A stretch of 64,000 nucleotides of DNA, taken from Nipponacmea schrenckii. Taxonomy: Eukaryota; Mollusca; Gastropoda; Lottiidae. Below the pieces are notes generated by a model. It was given only the letters and a program-made list of their open reading frames with translations. It was not told where the DNA came from and made no database searches. The stretch covers positions 32,904,067-32,968,066 of the forward strand of contig CM060201.1 of the NCBI GenBank assembly GCA_030562195.1, written 5' to 3'. The position numbers and the translations under genes are program-made. Positions 1 through 36,600 of this stretch are shown piece by piece; position 1 is the first letter of the stretch, and the number at the start of each line of letters is the position of its first letter.

Positions 1-251
1 TCATTCTGTTGTTTACTTCTCAAACTGTGCAAAACACTGCCTCAAGTCGTCCACAAGCCACGGACACATCACCAACACAATCTTCACAATAACAGATCAC
101 TATTGGGCATTCTTGTTCAACAATAGCACTCTAATACAAGTCATCATTCTTAACACAATTCACCATTCTTCGCACTAACATATCACTAACACAAGCATTC
201 CTTGCAGATCTTCCAATAGATTGTTATAGTATGATGTATTCGCACATCATT
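1..251 (-). other. Start of the guanylate cyclase 3' untranslated region
   Basis: Sequence immediately downstream of the stop codon on the minus strand. No minus-strand AATAAA is visible here, so the polyadenylation site probably lies beyond the window edge. Confidence 0.5.
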
Positions 252-24057
<23,806 letters not shown>

Positions 24058-26860
24058 AGTGAATAATGTAAGTATGAGACAATAACAAAAACCTTCAAAT
24101 CATACATCAAATGACAGTGACAGTTGACAGCTATGGGCGCTCTAAACTTAAATCTCAGAAGATGGATGACACGAAATCCGTGTTACTTAAAACAAGTTTC
24201 AAACGTAATTTTGAAATTATAGCCTAGAAATAAATAAACAGAAATTTATATATCTTTTTTCAATTTTTAATTCTATTCCTTAAGGTTCAATCTGGAACTC
24301 CGTTTGTCCAAATACGGTAAGAATTCCATGTCCAAGTCAAATGAATATCTGACAATTGCCAAGATTCCGCGTTAACTTGTAACATCTCAGGATCACAAGT
24401 AACTTGTAGTGAGTCCAAAATCTAATCCTTGACAGTTATTCTTATGGAAGCGGATTGTGGCCATATCTACCCTCGACTTCAAGCGAGGAAAAAGGCAGGC
24501 GAAAAGGCTCATACTGTACGCGAATTGCAACTACAATATGAAAGTTGAGATCGTAAGATGGCGTTTATTACGTGTTGTATGGGGTTAGATTCCTCGCTAT
24601 AAGCTTGTGAGTTTTACTGTACATGTATTAAATTATATCGGTAGTGATTCACAATACTCTTTGTAATATTAGAAGAGACCCACCCTTGGACATGTCATTT
24701 TATGAACCAGTGTCTAGACAAATTTGGAAATAAACAATGATATTTGAACACCTGAGGCGCCTACGGCAAAATTAATCGCGAAAGGGCCTTTTGTGATAAA
24801 GCATATTTCCGATGACGTCATCAAAAACTTTGTTGAAGTGGAATTCCAGGAACCACAGGCTTCTGATTGAAAATTGAAATGGTGCAAATCAATATTATCA
24901 GTGTCCCTGATACACATATAAAATTTATAAAACCTTTTCACAATCCCTTTAAATACGAGCCGAAAGTGATTTTTTTTTGACAACCCAACTTTAATGAGGG
25001 TTAAAAAAAATAAAAACAACACTTTGACTTGGGTTTTAAACCATCGATCAACAGAATTATAAAACATTGCACAATACCATATGAAAAATTTACTAAACCA
25101 ATGAAGTGACAATCGTCTCTGTTATAAATTTTATGAAGCTGTTTTTACAATGACAGCGATTGCCTAGTAGCATAGTAGATCCAACATAAAAACCGAATGA
25201 AATTTAATGGAAATATTTCTTCTCTGGGTAATATCAACATGAGAGGTGTCTCTGCGATGCGAGGCTTAAACTATGTTGTATGCCAGAGGCCTCTATAGGC
25301 CATTTTATTTCTGATTGCCGGAGATTAATTTTTTTTTTACAAATGTATTCATTTAGGAAATTGTTCATCATATTAATTTCAATACATAATCAAAGCATAC
25401 ACAGAATATATCATATTACGGACAAAAGGCGTAGAAGGGTCGAGCCATGATTTTCCTTGTAAAGGGGCATAACTGGAGAAAGAAAAGCACATTGAGATAA
25501 AGCTCCGAGGATGGAGAGAAAAAGTTGTACAATAAATACTAATGTAATGATATAATATCATGTACGTCTAGAATATATTCGTGTTTCTTCTTGGACTAAA
25601 TTTACACTTCCAAATGATTCTTACACAGCCCTGAGAAAAGGGCAAGGAGAGGGGTAGGAAGTCGTCCAAGTGGTGGCCCACCTCCTAAATATATAAATAT
25701 ACTAATGTGTGGGCGCATTCCGCCGCGATAATAGTCGTTTTTCTTAAGTAGAAAACAAGGAAAGTAAGTTATTAATTAATGTCCACCAAAATACTTAATA
25801 CCGAATTGTCCGAGTGACCAAATGACCATACAAAACGCGCATACGTATGGTGACGACAAAAAAACATCAGGATTTCCTGTTCGCAAACGAATAAAACAAG
25901 AATAGAATATTTGAAACGTGTGATGCAAATGGATATTGTGTGTTTTAGTTATTTATGATAACGGAATACGCCCACATCTATATAAAATACTTTATATTTA
26001 AAGTTATCTGTTTTATTTTTAACGCATCAGTAGCATTTAATTCATAAATCAATTATATATATTGGATATTAGCCTGTATGAATTTTATGAAATCAAATTT
26101 TGTGTGTAGGATCATATCCATTAAATCTTGGACAAGTTCGAATTTAACGATTTTTTAGTTATTGCCTTTGACTAAGTAAAAAACGCATTTTTGATCACAA
26201 TAGAGTCTACAGTTTTCATCTCATTTTAATGATATTCAGTGTCATCATTTAAAAATGCGAGATCTTAGGTTCAAATTTGACGATCTTTTGATTTATTGTT
26301 TTTGAGTTATTGCCCTTTAACTTGGTAAAAGAGCGCAAAATTTGGTTTTAACGCTTTAGAGACAACAGTTTTCATCTGATTTTTAATGAAATTTTGTGTG
26401 ATCAACTATAACTAAATAAAACTTGGTCAATTTGGAATTAGGAGATTATGTTATATTATTTAGTTATAATATTATTATATTTATATTTTCTTTGTTATAA
26501 TTATTGATGAATATTTTACGTTGCCATTGATTATTGAGTATGAATAATACTTCATTGTCAGAAACTAATGAATTGTTAATTTACAGTATACTAAATACAA
26601 CATATTGAGATTTTTGCTCTTCAGTGGATAAATCAGATCGACTTATATTAGTTTTACGATAACATTATTATTTTAATGTACTGTGTCAATACCAATTATA
26701 GTACATAGAATTACGTATGTATTAATTGAGATGAAAACTATTGATAAATTTATTTAGAAATTGTTATAGTTAATTCTTACTTTCAGTGGATAAAGATCAT
26801 GAAGCTTACATTATTATTCTATTGTATTCAATTATTATTTTTATATTTCCTGTATGTTTA
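24058..26860. other. Upstream flank of the guanylate cyclase gene
   Basis: Presumed promoter side of the gene, but no TATA box or initiator can be assigned. A dispersed repeat fragment lies at 24888-24956. A CRE-like TGACGTCA near 24813 belongs to repetitive surroundings. Otherwise AT-rich, without coding signal. Confidence 0.5.
24888..24956 (+). repeat. Dispersed repeat fragment, partner at 13497-13567
   Basis: Contains TGTCCCTGATACACATATA and ends CAATCCCTTTAAA, closely matching 13497-13567 in the same orientation. Confidence 0.6.
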
Positions 26861-26867
26861 AAACGTG

Positions 26868-28195
26868 TATATATTATTGTATGTGTATTTTATTATTGTA
26901 TGTGTATATATTATTGTATGTGTATATATTATTGTATGTGTATATATTATTGTATGTGTATATATTATTTATGTGTATTATTATTGAGTGTATAATATTA
27001 TTATATGTGTAAATTATTATTGTTTGTGTATTATAATATTGTATGCGTATTATATTTTTATATGTGTATTTTTTATTATATGTGTATATATTATTGTTTG
27101 TGTATTATATTATTATATGTGTATAATAGTTATTGTATGTGTATACTATTATTGTATGTGTAATCTATGTGTATAATATTATTGTATGTGTATAATATTA
27201 TTGTATGTGTATATATTATTGTATGTGTATAATATTATTATATGTGTATATATTATTGCATGTGTATTCTATTATTGTATGTGTATTATATTATTCTATG
27301 TGTTTTTATATTATTGTATGTGTTTTTATATTATTGTACGTGTATATATTATTGTATGTGTATATATTATTGTACGTGTATATATTATTGTATGTGTATA
27401 TATTATTGTACGTGTATATATTGTTGTATGTGTATATATTATTGTATGTGTATATATTGTTGTATGTGTATTATATTATTATATGTGTATATATTATCTT
27501 ATGTGTATTCTATTATTGTATGTGTATATATTATTGTATGTTTATATATCATCGTATGTGTATTATATTATTCTATGTGTATTATATTATTGTATGTGTA
27601 ATCTATGTGTATTATATTATTGTATGTGTGTATATTATTGTATGTGTATATTATTATATGTGTATTTTATTATTGTATGTGTATAATATTATCACATGTG
27701 TATTATTGTGTGTGTATATATTATTGTATGTGTATTATATTATTGTATGTATATTATTATATGTGTATTATATTATTATATGTGTGTTATTGTATGTGTA
27801 TTATATTATTATATGTGTATAATATTATTGTATGTGTATTATCATATGTGTATTATTATATGTGTATTATTATATGTGTATTATATTATTATATGTGTGT
27901 TATTGTATGTGTATTATATTATTATATGTGTATTATATTATAGTATATGTATTATATTATTGTATGTGTATTATATTATTGCATGTGTATTATATTATTG
28001 TATGTGTATTAAATTATTATGTGTGTTATATTATTGTATGTGTATTATATTATTGTATGTGTATTATATTATTGTATGTGTATTATATTATTGTATGTGT
28101 ATTAAATTATTATGTGTGTTATATTATTGTATGTGTATTTTATTATTGAATGTGTGTTATATTATTGTATGTGTGTTATATTATTGTTTGTGAAT
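26868..28195. repeat. GT/AT-rich minisatellite, unit about 15-19 bp
   Basis: About 1.3 kb of variants of TATATTATTGTATGTGTAT. The plus strand is almost free of C, giving strong strand asymmetry. Because the unit contains no TAA, TAG or TGA, several plus frames stay open for up to about 200 codons; the resulting Tyr/Ile/Val/Cys peptides are artefacts. Located in the spacer between the two genes. Confidence 0.97.
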
Positions 28196-30394
28196 AATGA
28201 ACACAGCTTTTATGATATACTACTCATAAAACACATATATACTCACACTCATATTCCTACCCTACCCAGAAATTTCGCTTAAGGATTATTATTGTATGTA
28301 TATTTTATAACTGTATTTGTATAACATTATTGTATGCATATTTAAGCAAACTGTTTTTCCTGTTAAATAAATTATTATTATTGTCATCATTATTTATATT
28401 ATACACATAACAGGGTAAGCAATTTACACATCGTTCGAGTGATGATGTTAGATGTCAGACAAATAGATATCATATATCTGTAAGCGACACCAGTACACTG
28501 CACGTTGTTTTAAAATGTGTCTAATTATTGCGGATGTAATTATTAATATATAATTAGTATATTTGTTTATCTACCACTCGCTTCCAGTCTACTAACTACT
28601 ACGAATACCTACAACTTCCCAGTTTGCGATATCAGCATTTTCTGGAAGCGAACGTTAACTACCAACCATCTACTAACCATCGCTTCCAGTGGCGGCTCCA
28701 GGTTCCAGCGACTTTGGGATACTCATAGGCGGGGGTTGACTTGAAGGGGGACTGTTAAGGATGAGGTTGAATTCAAACTTTGCAGAGATTTAGAACTGCC
28801 CAAAGCGCAATCCTCCCTATATGACCTGGGGTACAAAGGGGTTACAAACCATTTAAACCAAGGGCACTATTTTTGTATCGCGGAATGCAGCGATTTGATA
28901 ATATTGTACGCTAGTCAACCGGAGCTCTTGACACCAACGTTGGAACAGGTTCATAGTAGCTTAACATGTGAAATACTGATGGTGTAGTTACCGCAATCAA
29001 TTACTTGTTGGACTTCAATAAGATGTACCTTTACGTCTCTGCGCAACTGACACGAGCAATAATAAGTAAATGCCGGGTGCCGAGTATACAAAACTACGCG
29101 TCTGGTAAGAATCGGATCACGAACTTAGTTGATGGCCATTTGAGAGGCTTGACTCGAACTATCGCAATTGCCAAACCTGTTACTACTAGAATAGGCGGTG
29201 CGGTGATTTACAGATATAACATTTTTCTTAAAATCGACAGAAAGTTGGAAAAGGTTAAAAGGTCAACATCTATCTTGTACTATTAGTAATAATATTTGGT
29301 AGCACCAGGTGGCAACAGTCGTATAATAAAATCTGGTAAAAATAGTTTCTACTAATTTTAGTATCTAGAAAGAGGTAAATTATAAAGAATTTAAAAGGAA
29401 TGTCGGAGTAATATCTCAAAGAACGTTAAGTCTTGAAAGTCAAGTCTTTAGATTATAAGTTGTTCAACTGCTACTAATGAATGTTTCGCCAGTATTTTGT
29501 TGTTGTCGGGTTTCAATTTTAACACTTGGTTTGTTTATTATGATTCATCTGTTAAAAGTATGTATGTGGAATTTCAGAATACTATGACAACTGATAATGG
29601 TGATATGAATGGTAATTTCATATTAATGTGACTCCGCTAAACCTGGAGTATGTTATTTGACAACATTTGTAGGGCTGTAAGTAGGGTTCCATTTCTATGA
29701 GGCATTTATGGTGAGCGGAGCGTATCACAGTTTCACAGTGACAAATTAAGATCTTCGTCTTATACCTTGATTTCAATAGGCTCTTATCGGTATACTCTAA
29801 ATTTCGCAATGATTTGATTGGATTGTATGCTATCGAATACAGCCAATCAGAGCTCTAGACAGCTCTTTGAATAAGAATACTTAACGGTAATCTTTAATTG
29901 TCAAGGGCTGATTACCAAATATGGCAGAGGCTTATAAAGGTTGTGGACCAGTGTGAAAGGTCTTAAAAGCTCTATAGATATGCCTTAATTTCTAAAATGG
30001 TTCCAGTGAGGCATCCCCCCCCCCCTCACCTCAGACATTATCTGACACGCCCCTGGTTGGTGTCTAACATAAGTCTGGCTCTGTGATTCTAATATATTAA
30101 ATACATGGAATTGTAGTATCCGTTAAACAACAAATTCGATTAGGAGTTGAATCATTTAATTTATGGATTTTTCATTATTTTATATAATAGTCAATTAATA
30201 GTTATATCTGCACGCCGGGCTAAATTAAATGTTACATTAAACTTTTACATCAAACTGTTACAATTTGAATTTACAAAACAAAAATTTCATCTTTCTGTGA
30301 ACCATAGTATAAACACCAGTAGTTTTGATGTGTAGGACTCGCTCAGCAGAAGCAATTGATTCAAATGATTTTATACTAGTAATGTAGTAGAAAA
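28196..30394. other. Divergent intergenic spacer, middle part
   Basis: No gene recognised. The 93-codon plus frame at 29005-29286 has no identifiable domain. Around 28870-28950 and 29810-29860 are short words (GGAATGCAGCGATTTGAT; GCTATCGAATACAGCCAATC) shared with other parts of the window, indicating old element fragments. Confidence 0.5.
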
Positions 30395-31085
30395 TCCTCT
30401 TCCTTTATCCTTTTTGGGGTTTTTGTGTGCCCATTTTTGACTATTTAGTTTAGATTTAAGTCTAGATTTGGTATTTGATGCCTGAAATTGTACTTTCTTT
30501 CAGATATTGAAAGATAATGAGATTTAATTTGCGGAAGGTTATTTCTAAAAATAGTGGTTTTGTGTACAGTGACAGTCAAGCGGATGTTGATAAAATGTAT
30601 TGGTCATTTTGACTAGTTCAGAATTTTCATGATAAAAATGTATTGAATTTTTGTACAGAAAATAAGTTCATGTTTCATGTGACATACGAGATTTCTGAAA
30701 AAGTTAAGGAAGGTTGAATTTCCTGATGTAACATGAAATTAAATGAGTTTTACGTACTACTCCTCTGCACGTTATAGTCTAATGAAGACAGGAAACTCCA
30801 TGCAAGGTGGAATGAGGGAAATTTTGCCAGGAAAGCGGCTTAAGCCTACTCTTTTTTGTGATTTCCAACTATCGAGGGATCTTTAACATGCACAGCCTGT
30901 AGCTTTTTCCATGTCAGTCTCTCCGACCTGCATCACTGACAAGGGGAAACCGGGCTGAAAACTCCGAAAGTTTATCCCGACCTTTGCTGGGTTTGAACCC
31001 TGAACTCTGGTTAGCGAGCAAGCGTCAAACTCACTGAGGCACCGCGGCTCCCATTGATGTAACATGAAAACAGACGGCAAATGAA
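30395..31085 (+). repeat. Dispersed repeat family A, copy 3, interrupted by a SINE
   Basis: Left part 30395-30738 matches 17275-17640. The element then stops and resumes after the SINE at 31055 with the short remainder ending in GGCAAATGAATTGG. Both parts carry the 15-bp duplication TGATGTAACATGAAA, so this copy is older than the SINE. Confidence 0.9.
30739..31054 (-). mobile_element. Full-length tRNA-derived SINE with 15-bp target-site duplication
   Basis: About 316 bp. On the minus strand it starts with a tRNA-like head. An A-box-like GGTGCCTCAGTGAG lies near 31031-31045, and a clear B box (GGGTTCAAACCC) at 31000-30989. The body and an AT-rich 3' end follow. The flanks carry a perfect duplication, TGATGTAACATGAAA, at 30724-30738 and 31055-31069. 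It would be transcribed by RNA polymerase III and moved by a LINE partner. Fragments of the same family lie at about 17.8, 19.0, 39.2, 43.9, 51.3, 51.9 and 54.9 kb. It is not a functional tRNA gene. Confidence 0.92.
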
Positions 31086-33117
31086 TTGGTCACCTATGTC
31101 TATCTATGTATCGAAGGGAGACAAAACTTGTAAATTTGAAGTTGTCTCCTTTTAGTCTTCCATGTGTAATAGGATAAAAAAAATTATATGATATATGACA
31201 GGAGGATATGTGAAGGCTAATTATAGTCTGTTCAACACTATTTGTATGTTGTGATATTGCATTATAAAAATGGTGGTTCATTGCCACCGTGTCAAATTCT
31301 AATAGATCCATATTGTAGTATGTAGTTTGGTTGTATCAATTCTAATTAACGAGTCTTATTGTCAGACTGCCACGTTCAGGAGATTAACGAGAGATATACT
31401 TCCGTATTACATTCTTCACAAATGGTATTGACCTTCGACGCTTTAGATAACAGTATCACTTTGCCTTGAGTTTAGATTTCTTTCAATGTTACAGCTTCCA
31501 GAGGAAAGATTGTAAATTTCTCATATTTTCATTGTTTTGTTTAGCAATTTCAATGCTAAACGGCTGGAAAGGATCCTTATTAACTGCAAATGCATAATCA
31601 TTGAAAAATATAGCATTTTTTTTTTTTTTTTTTTGGCTTTCTCATCGATAAGTGATATCCAGAGTTATTAATATGAAATTATATCACAAATTCCCAAAAT
31701 AGGGGAAAAGAAGTAAAATTGTATAAAATTGTCCTGTTTGATTACGTTTCGTATGCCTTCTTCAGAAACACTCAAAGTAGTCTATGATCACATTTTTCTC
31801 GGCCTTCTATTTCTAAATTTCAGTTTAGAATAAAAAAAATACATAATTATAAACTGAAATTTAGAAATAGAAGGCCGAGATAAATGTGATCATAGACTAC
31901 TTTGAAGACATTAAGCCGAAACGTAATCAAACAGGAATTTGAAAAAAAACGAAATAAAAAGAAGGCATCAAATAATACAATTATTATCACACAACTAACT
32001 TATGAGCAATATATGAATGAGTGAGTAAGCGATAACTAGACATTTAAATAATAAATAGTTGATTTTATAAGATTTTATTTTGTATCGTATTGAGATATTT
32101 GAGATCGTGTCTCATAGATCTATATTGGTCGGACGGTGATTAATTTTTGGGTATTTTTAATTATTTGTCTTCATGTATATTTTATATCGTGTGACACGTT
32201 AATAAACATTTCTTCTTCTTCTTCCTTTAAAATCTGTATATCCTCCATCAAGGAGTGCATAATAGTATGTTGAAAAAAATGTCCTGTGGAGAGGTACTAT
32301 ACACGGGCCTCCATTCACCTAGTTGAGCCACGGGACAACGGTACATTTTAATCAGTGATGATAATCATTTAAATATTTTAAAATTCTGTATAGTCTTAAG
32401 GAAAGTGTGACACTTAATTCATTAGATAGAGCAATCTGTTTTTTAACATCGGATTTCCATAGTTCTCTAGTCGGTTTAGAAGGCATACCGCACCAACCGT
32501 AGTAAACTGAGATAACAGTATCAGAGCACTATATACAACCCGTGGCTTCCTTACAGTTGAAGTTTTAATAGAAAGAAAGTCATCTGTGATAAAATATAGC
32601 CTATAAAGTATTGTGGTCATTCACTAATAGGGAATATGTCACATGCATTATTGAACCACCAATGGAAGAGTGTTACATAAAGGAAATTGATATACGGTGA
32701 ATAATTTAATTGCTAGCTATGTGACAGTGAAATATTAGATCTAGTTGTATATACAATAGGATAAACACAGTGTTAGAAATGGAAATAGTTTGTGTGAAAT
32801 TGTGGAATTGATAATGATTCTGTGTCATTATTTTGCTCTTTATTTGAGATTAATTATGTAAATGAGCTTTCTAAATCGCAGTCGGAAACTGAAATAGAAT
32901 TCTTATTAATGATCAATGTAGTAATAGATACGTCGCAATATCAAATATTTGTATATAGAAATTTTGAGTAACGCATCACTCTGGAGCTTAGCTCTGTTCA
33001 AATAAGATGTCACTAAGGAATACTACATTCCGAATTCCTTTTACGGATTAAGCTTTAAATATTGTGAAAAGGAATAAAAATATAGGCATACCTGTGATAA
33101 AACATTCATCTGAAAAT
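31086..33117. other. Upstream flank of the Kv channel gene
   Basis: Holds a poly-T tract (about 31614-31634), the hairpin at 31733-31935 and, at about 32165-32230, a retroelement-like 3' end (AATAAACATTTCTTCTTCTTC). Presumed promoter region of the Kv gene, but no core promoter element can be assigned. Confidence 0.5.
31733..31935. repeat. Long inverted repeat (hairpin) of about 200 bp
   Basis: Arms 31733-31827 and 31850-31935 are near-perfect reverse complements around a 22-bp A/T loop. The inner 50 bp of each arm (for example TAAACTGAAATTTAGAAATA) is essentially perfect. The outer parts include CCTGTTTGATTACGTTTCG and its complement, with one 9-nt length difference. It may be two inverted element ends; the AAGCCGAAACGT word resembles Penelope-like tails, which is tentative. 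Confidence 0.93.
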
Positions 33118-33612
33118 ATGTCAATTCCTCCAACTAAAACCAGGAACCCTCCAGAGATGGAATTGGTACAAATTAACGTTGGTGGAAAAGTGTTTTTAAC
33201 TACCAAGGAAACACTGTCTAAGATTCCAAACACTAAACTCTCAGACTTGAAAGAAACTTCACCTCATTACCGCGACGAGTTCAAAGACTTTTATTTTGAT
33301 CGTGATCCAGAAGCGTTTTCTTGTATTTTGAATCTTTACCGAACATCGGAGCTGCATCTTACATACAAAGTATGTGGTAACGCCATTAGAACAGAACTGA
33401 ATTATTGGGGAATAGACGTAAATATTGTCCGTAGTTGCTGCTGGAAAAAGCTTTTCGAAGTCGACGAAGATGAAACCATTTTACAAACGTTAAAAGAAGG
33501 AATTTCTACGAGCGATGTAATGTTTGGTGATCATTGTTCATCTAAAAGACAAATTTTGAAAAATAGAATATGGATTTTACTTGAAAAGCCGAATTCATCC
33601 GCGGCTGCCAAG
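33118..33612 (+). CDS. Kv channel exon 1: T1 tetramerisation domain
   Basis: ATG at 33118 (MSIPPTKTRNPPEM) is the first in frame after a stop at 33049; a second ATG at 33157 (MELVQINVGGKVFL) is the alternative start. The T1 core includes VQINVGGKVF, FYFDRDPEAFSCILNLYRT, ELNYWGID and SCCW. The exon ends PNSSAAAK with donor AAG/GTGAGT at 33612. Confidence 0.93.
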
Positions 33613-36600
33613 GTGAGTCTTCGTTCAGTTTTCAGTAAATAACAGTTTCAACACATGTTGTTCCAATAGTACAATTAAACATAGATCAAACCTTTTCTGT
33701 CTTTTTATGAACTTATTACTTTTAAATAAACAAAAGGTGTATTTATTGTCTAATACCTCTCAAAATTACCTTGTGTTCGAGTCACAAAATCCCCTTTTCT
33801 TGATAGGACAGAAATCTGCTTAGCTGGTCATATCATCGAAATTACGATTTTTTAGAGGTTCGTCTTAAGACGATAAGTAAATAAAACCGGAATTTTAAAA
33901 AGGGTAACTTGTTCCTTTATCGAACCGTTATTCCAAGATTTATTCTATTGTTTGTTAACAAATTTGAATATCATCACTTTTTTGTAAACTAAAAATGACA
34001 CAGGAAACTACTTGGCAAACACTATAACTCAATTAGCAAGCTGAAAGTGTCTGTCATAATAGCTGCAATTTTCACTAAGTTAAGTATAATAAGTTATGAT
34101 ATATCAGTTTTTACACCCGTACGTTGTTGGTAAGAAATATAAACTAATAATTTGAAAACTGAGATGTTCGTACTAATGTACATGAGTATAAAAACTATAC
34201 AATATTACTCAATTTCATATAGTGTTCAGAAAACAGGGTCAATTCACCGAGCACCTGTTAATTGTTGATGATCAATATGTTGTAAATGTTATCTATAATT
34301 TCATATCTATATATTTTTTTTTATAATTAAGCGATGCTTTTGTTTCATTATTTATTATTTACCACAATGATAGTGTCGGTGTCAGTGTTATAACTTATAA
34401 ATATAGCTTTTATAGTTTATAAATATATTGGGTACCAAATTAATGATTGATTTGTGATAAAACTAAAAAGGTATGTGTATCGTGGACACGGTGGTAGCAT
34501 CAATTCGAACTAATTATTGATCATACGTCAATGGCTCTAACAATTCCACTAAAACTAGTGTTAAATGACGTCACTAGATTAGTATGATTGTATCACACAA
34601 GGCCTTCGTGATTAGTGCAGTCATCAAACACTAGAAATACACACAGTAGAAATGCAAGAAATACAGATATGTCCAGAAACACTCACGATTTTGAAGGGAT
34701 ACTCTTAGCATGAACATAAAATTAAGTTCTCAAGAATTGTCAATATGAGTATATATTCATCAGTGAACTTTCCTGGTGTAATAAAGAAACAGAATCCCTT
34801 AAATCTGGAAAACTCACATAACTAAGTCATTTTTGAAAAACGTTTAATTAATTTATTAAGCGTTTTTTTCAATAATCGAATGAATCTTTATAGATAATTT
34901 ATTAGTTTTTTCGATATATATTTATTGTTTATGTTATATATGACAGCTGGTAAATTTACTGATGAATAGAGCTCTTATTGGCCATGTTTAAAATTTGCAA
35001 ATTCTATGATCATTCTAAGACCTATTATATAAATAAAATTTCATCCCATTCGAAATTCTGTTTTTAAAAAACTATCGCCATCATTTAGAAAGACCTATAA
35101 CTATTTTGTTTACTAGGACTGGAGTATTACTATATCCTCTATCACAGATATATAATGATCGAGGTTGCGATATGAACTGAAAAATAATTTGTTCCACATT
35201 GTTATTATCAACCTGGTGTATACATACATTAATGGAAGCTTTAATTGTATTCTAATTGGTCATTCCAACCTATATAAGAATTACGGAGTAGACTTGTATT
35301 GTTAGCAGTCGATAAACGTAAATCCTTCCTAATTTCATTGTAACTAAAATGAATTGATGTGTACACTGCTAATGAAATTCTCCTGAATATTGCTCAAACT
35401 GACATAATAAGTATAGTAAGAATTTCAGCTTAGCAGACACGAATAATGCTCATATCGACCTAATACAGAAAGAATCGACACTGAACAAACGATGATAAGT
35501 TGGTAAACGTTGAACCGTAATCTTTTAAATGTTAGTTAGTTGTTAGTGTGAAATTTCTCCATAATAGTCTAGTAATAATTGCACATATAGAAATTAAAGA
35601 GGACGAATTGCCGCTTAGCCGACTATAAGCAATTGGTTAGCGCTGAACGATAACAATATTAAATGTGACAGTTATGAAATATAAAGATGTGAATATTGTG
35701 TACCGTACTTTAAGGAAATTATCCATCTCGACCTGAATCAGGAAGATTCGCCTCTTAGTAGATTTTGATTAGTTGGTAGATGAATATTGAAGGGTGATCT
35801 ATATTATAACAGTGAAATTTATTATATAAAGAACACTATTATATATATACTACTTCTCTTTAATAGGCAACGTTTCAATTCACATACAGGAATCTTTATT
35901 TATCTGTCCATTTGATACACATGTACTTGTGTATTTTAGTATTTCAGACGAATTGTATATTGAGATATTATGTTTTTTTTTGGTTTTTTTTTTTTCCAAT
36001 GTATTGCCTCATGGGCTGAATGTGAGACAGGACCATGTCCTTGTGTATTGGGCCTAATTCTGACCCATGTAAAATAAAGAGTTTATTATTATTATTATTA
36101 TCAAGCAAATCCCTACATGTGAATTGAAACGCTGCCTAAATTAAAGAGAAGTAGTATATACATAATAGCGTTCTTTATATAATATTCCATCTACTTCTAA
36201 ATATCATTTAAAGATTAGTGTATTTTATGTCAATTCCTTTTAAACCCTCATCAATACTTAAGTCTAATTAAAAATAAAAGCTAATAAATAAACGGAACGA
36301 AAGTTAGTTGCCGTTAAACATAAATCCTTATTAATTTGTTATTCTAAGTCAAGTAAATAGAATGATAACTTATTAAAACCTCAAATACCTGTAATTGATT
36401 TAATGGTCATTTCATTTCAGTAATAACGCTTCTAAAGACTATTATAAGTTATTAATCGATAAATCTTAAACCTTATTAATTCTATATTCTGCTAATAAAC
36501 TCTTGAAATGTATACTTTACTAATGAAACCCTCAATGATATCAGTCATTCCAACCAAAAGACTATGAGTTAACGCTTACCTGACCGTCTGTTGTTCGTAA

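Noticed and set aside
26786..28193. Several overlapping plus-strand open frames up to about 205 codons
   Set aside because: They translate the GT/AT-rich minisatellite; the unit simply contains no stop codons on this strand.
30883..31054. tRNA gene suggested by a perfect B box
   Set aside because: No cloverleaf or anticodon arm is formed; the head continues into a SINE body with target duplications.
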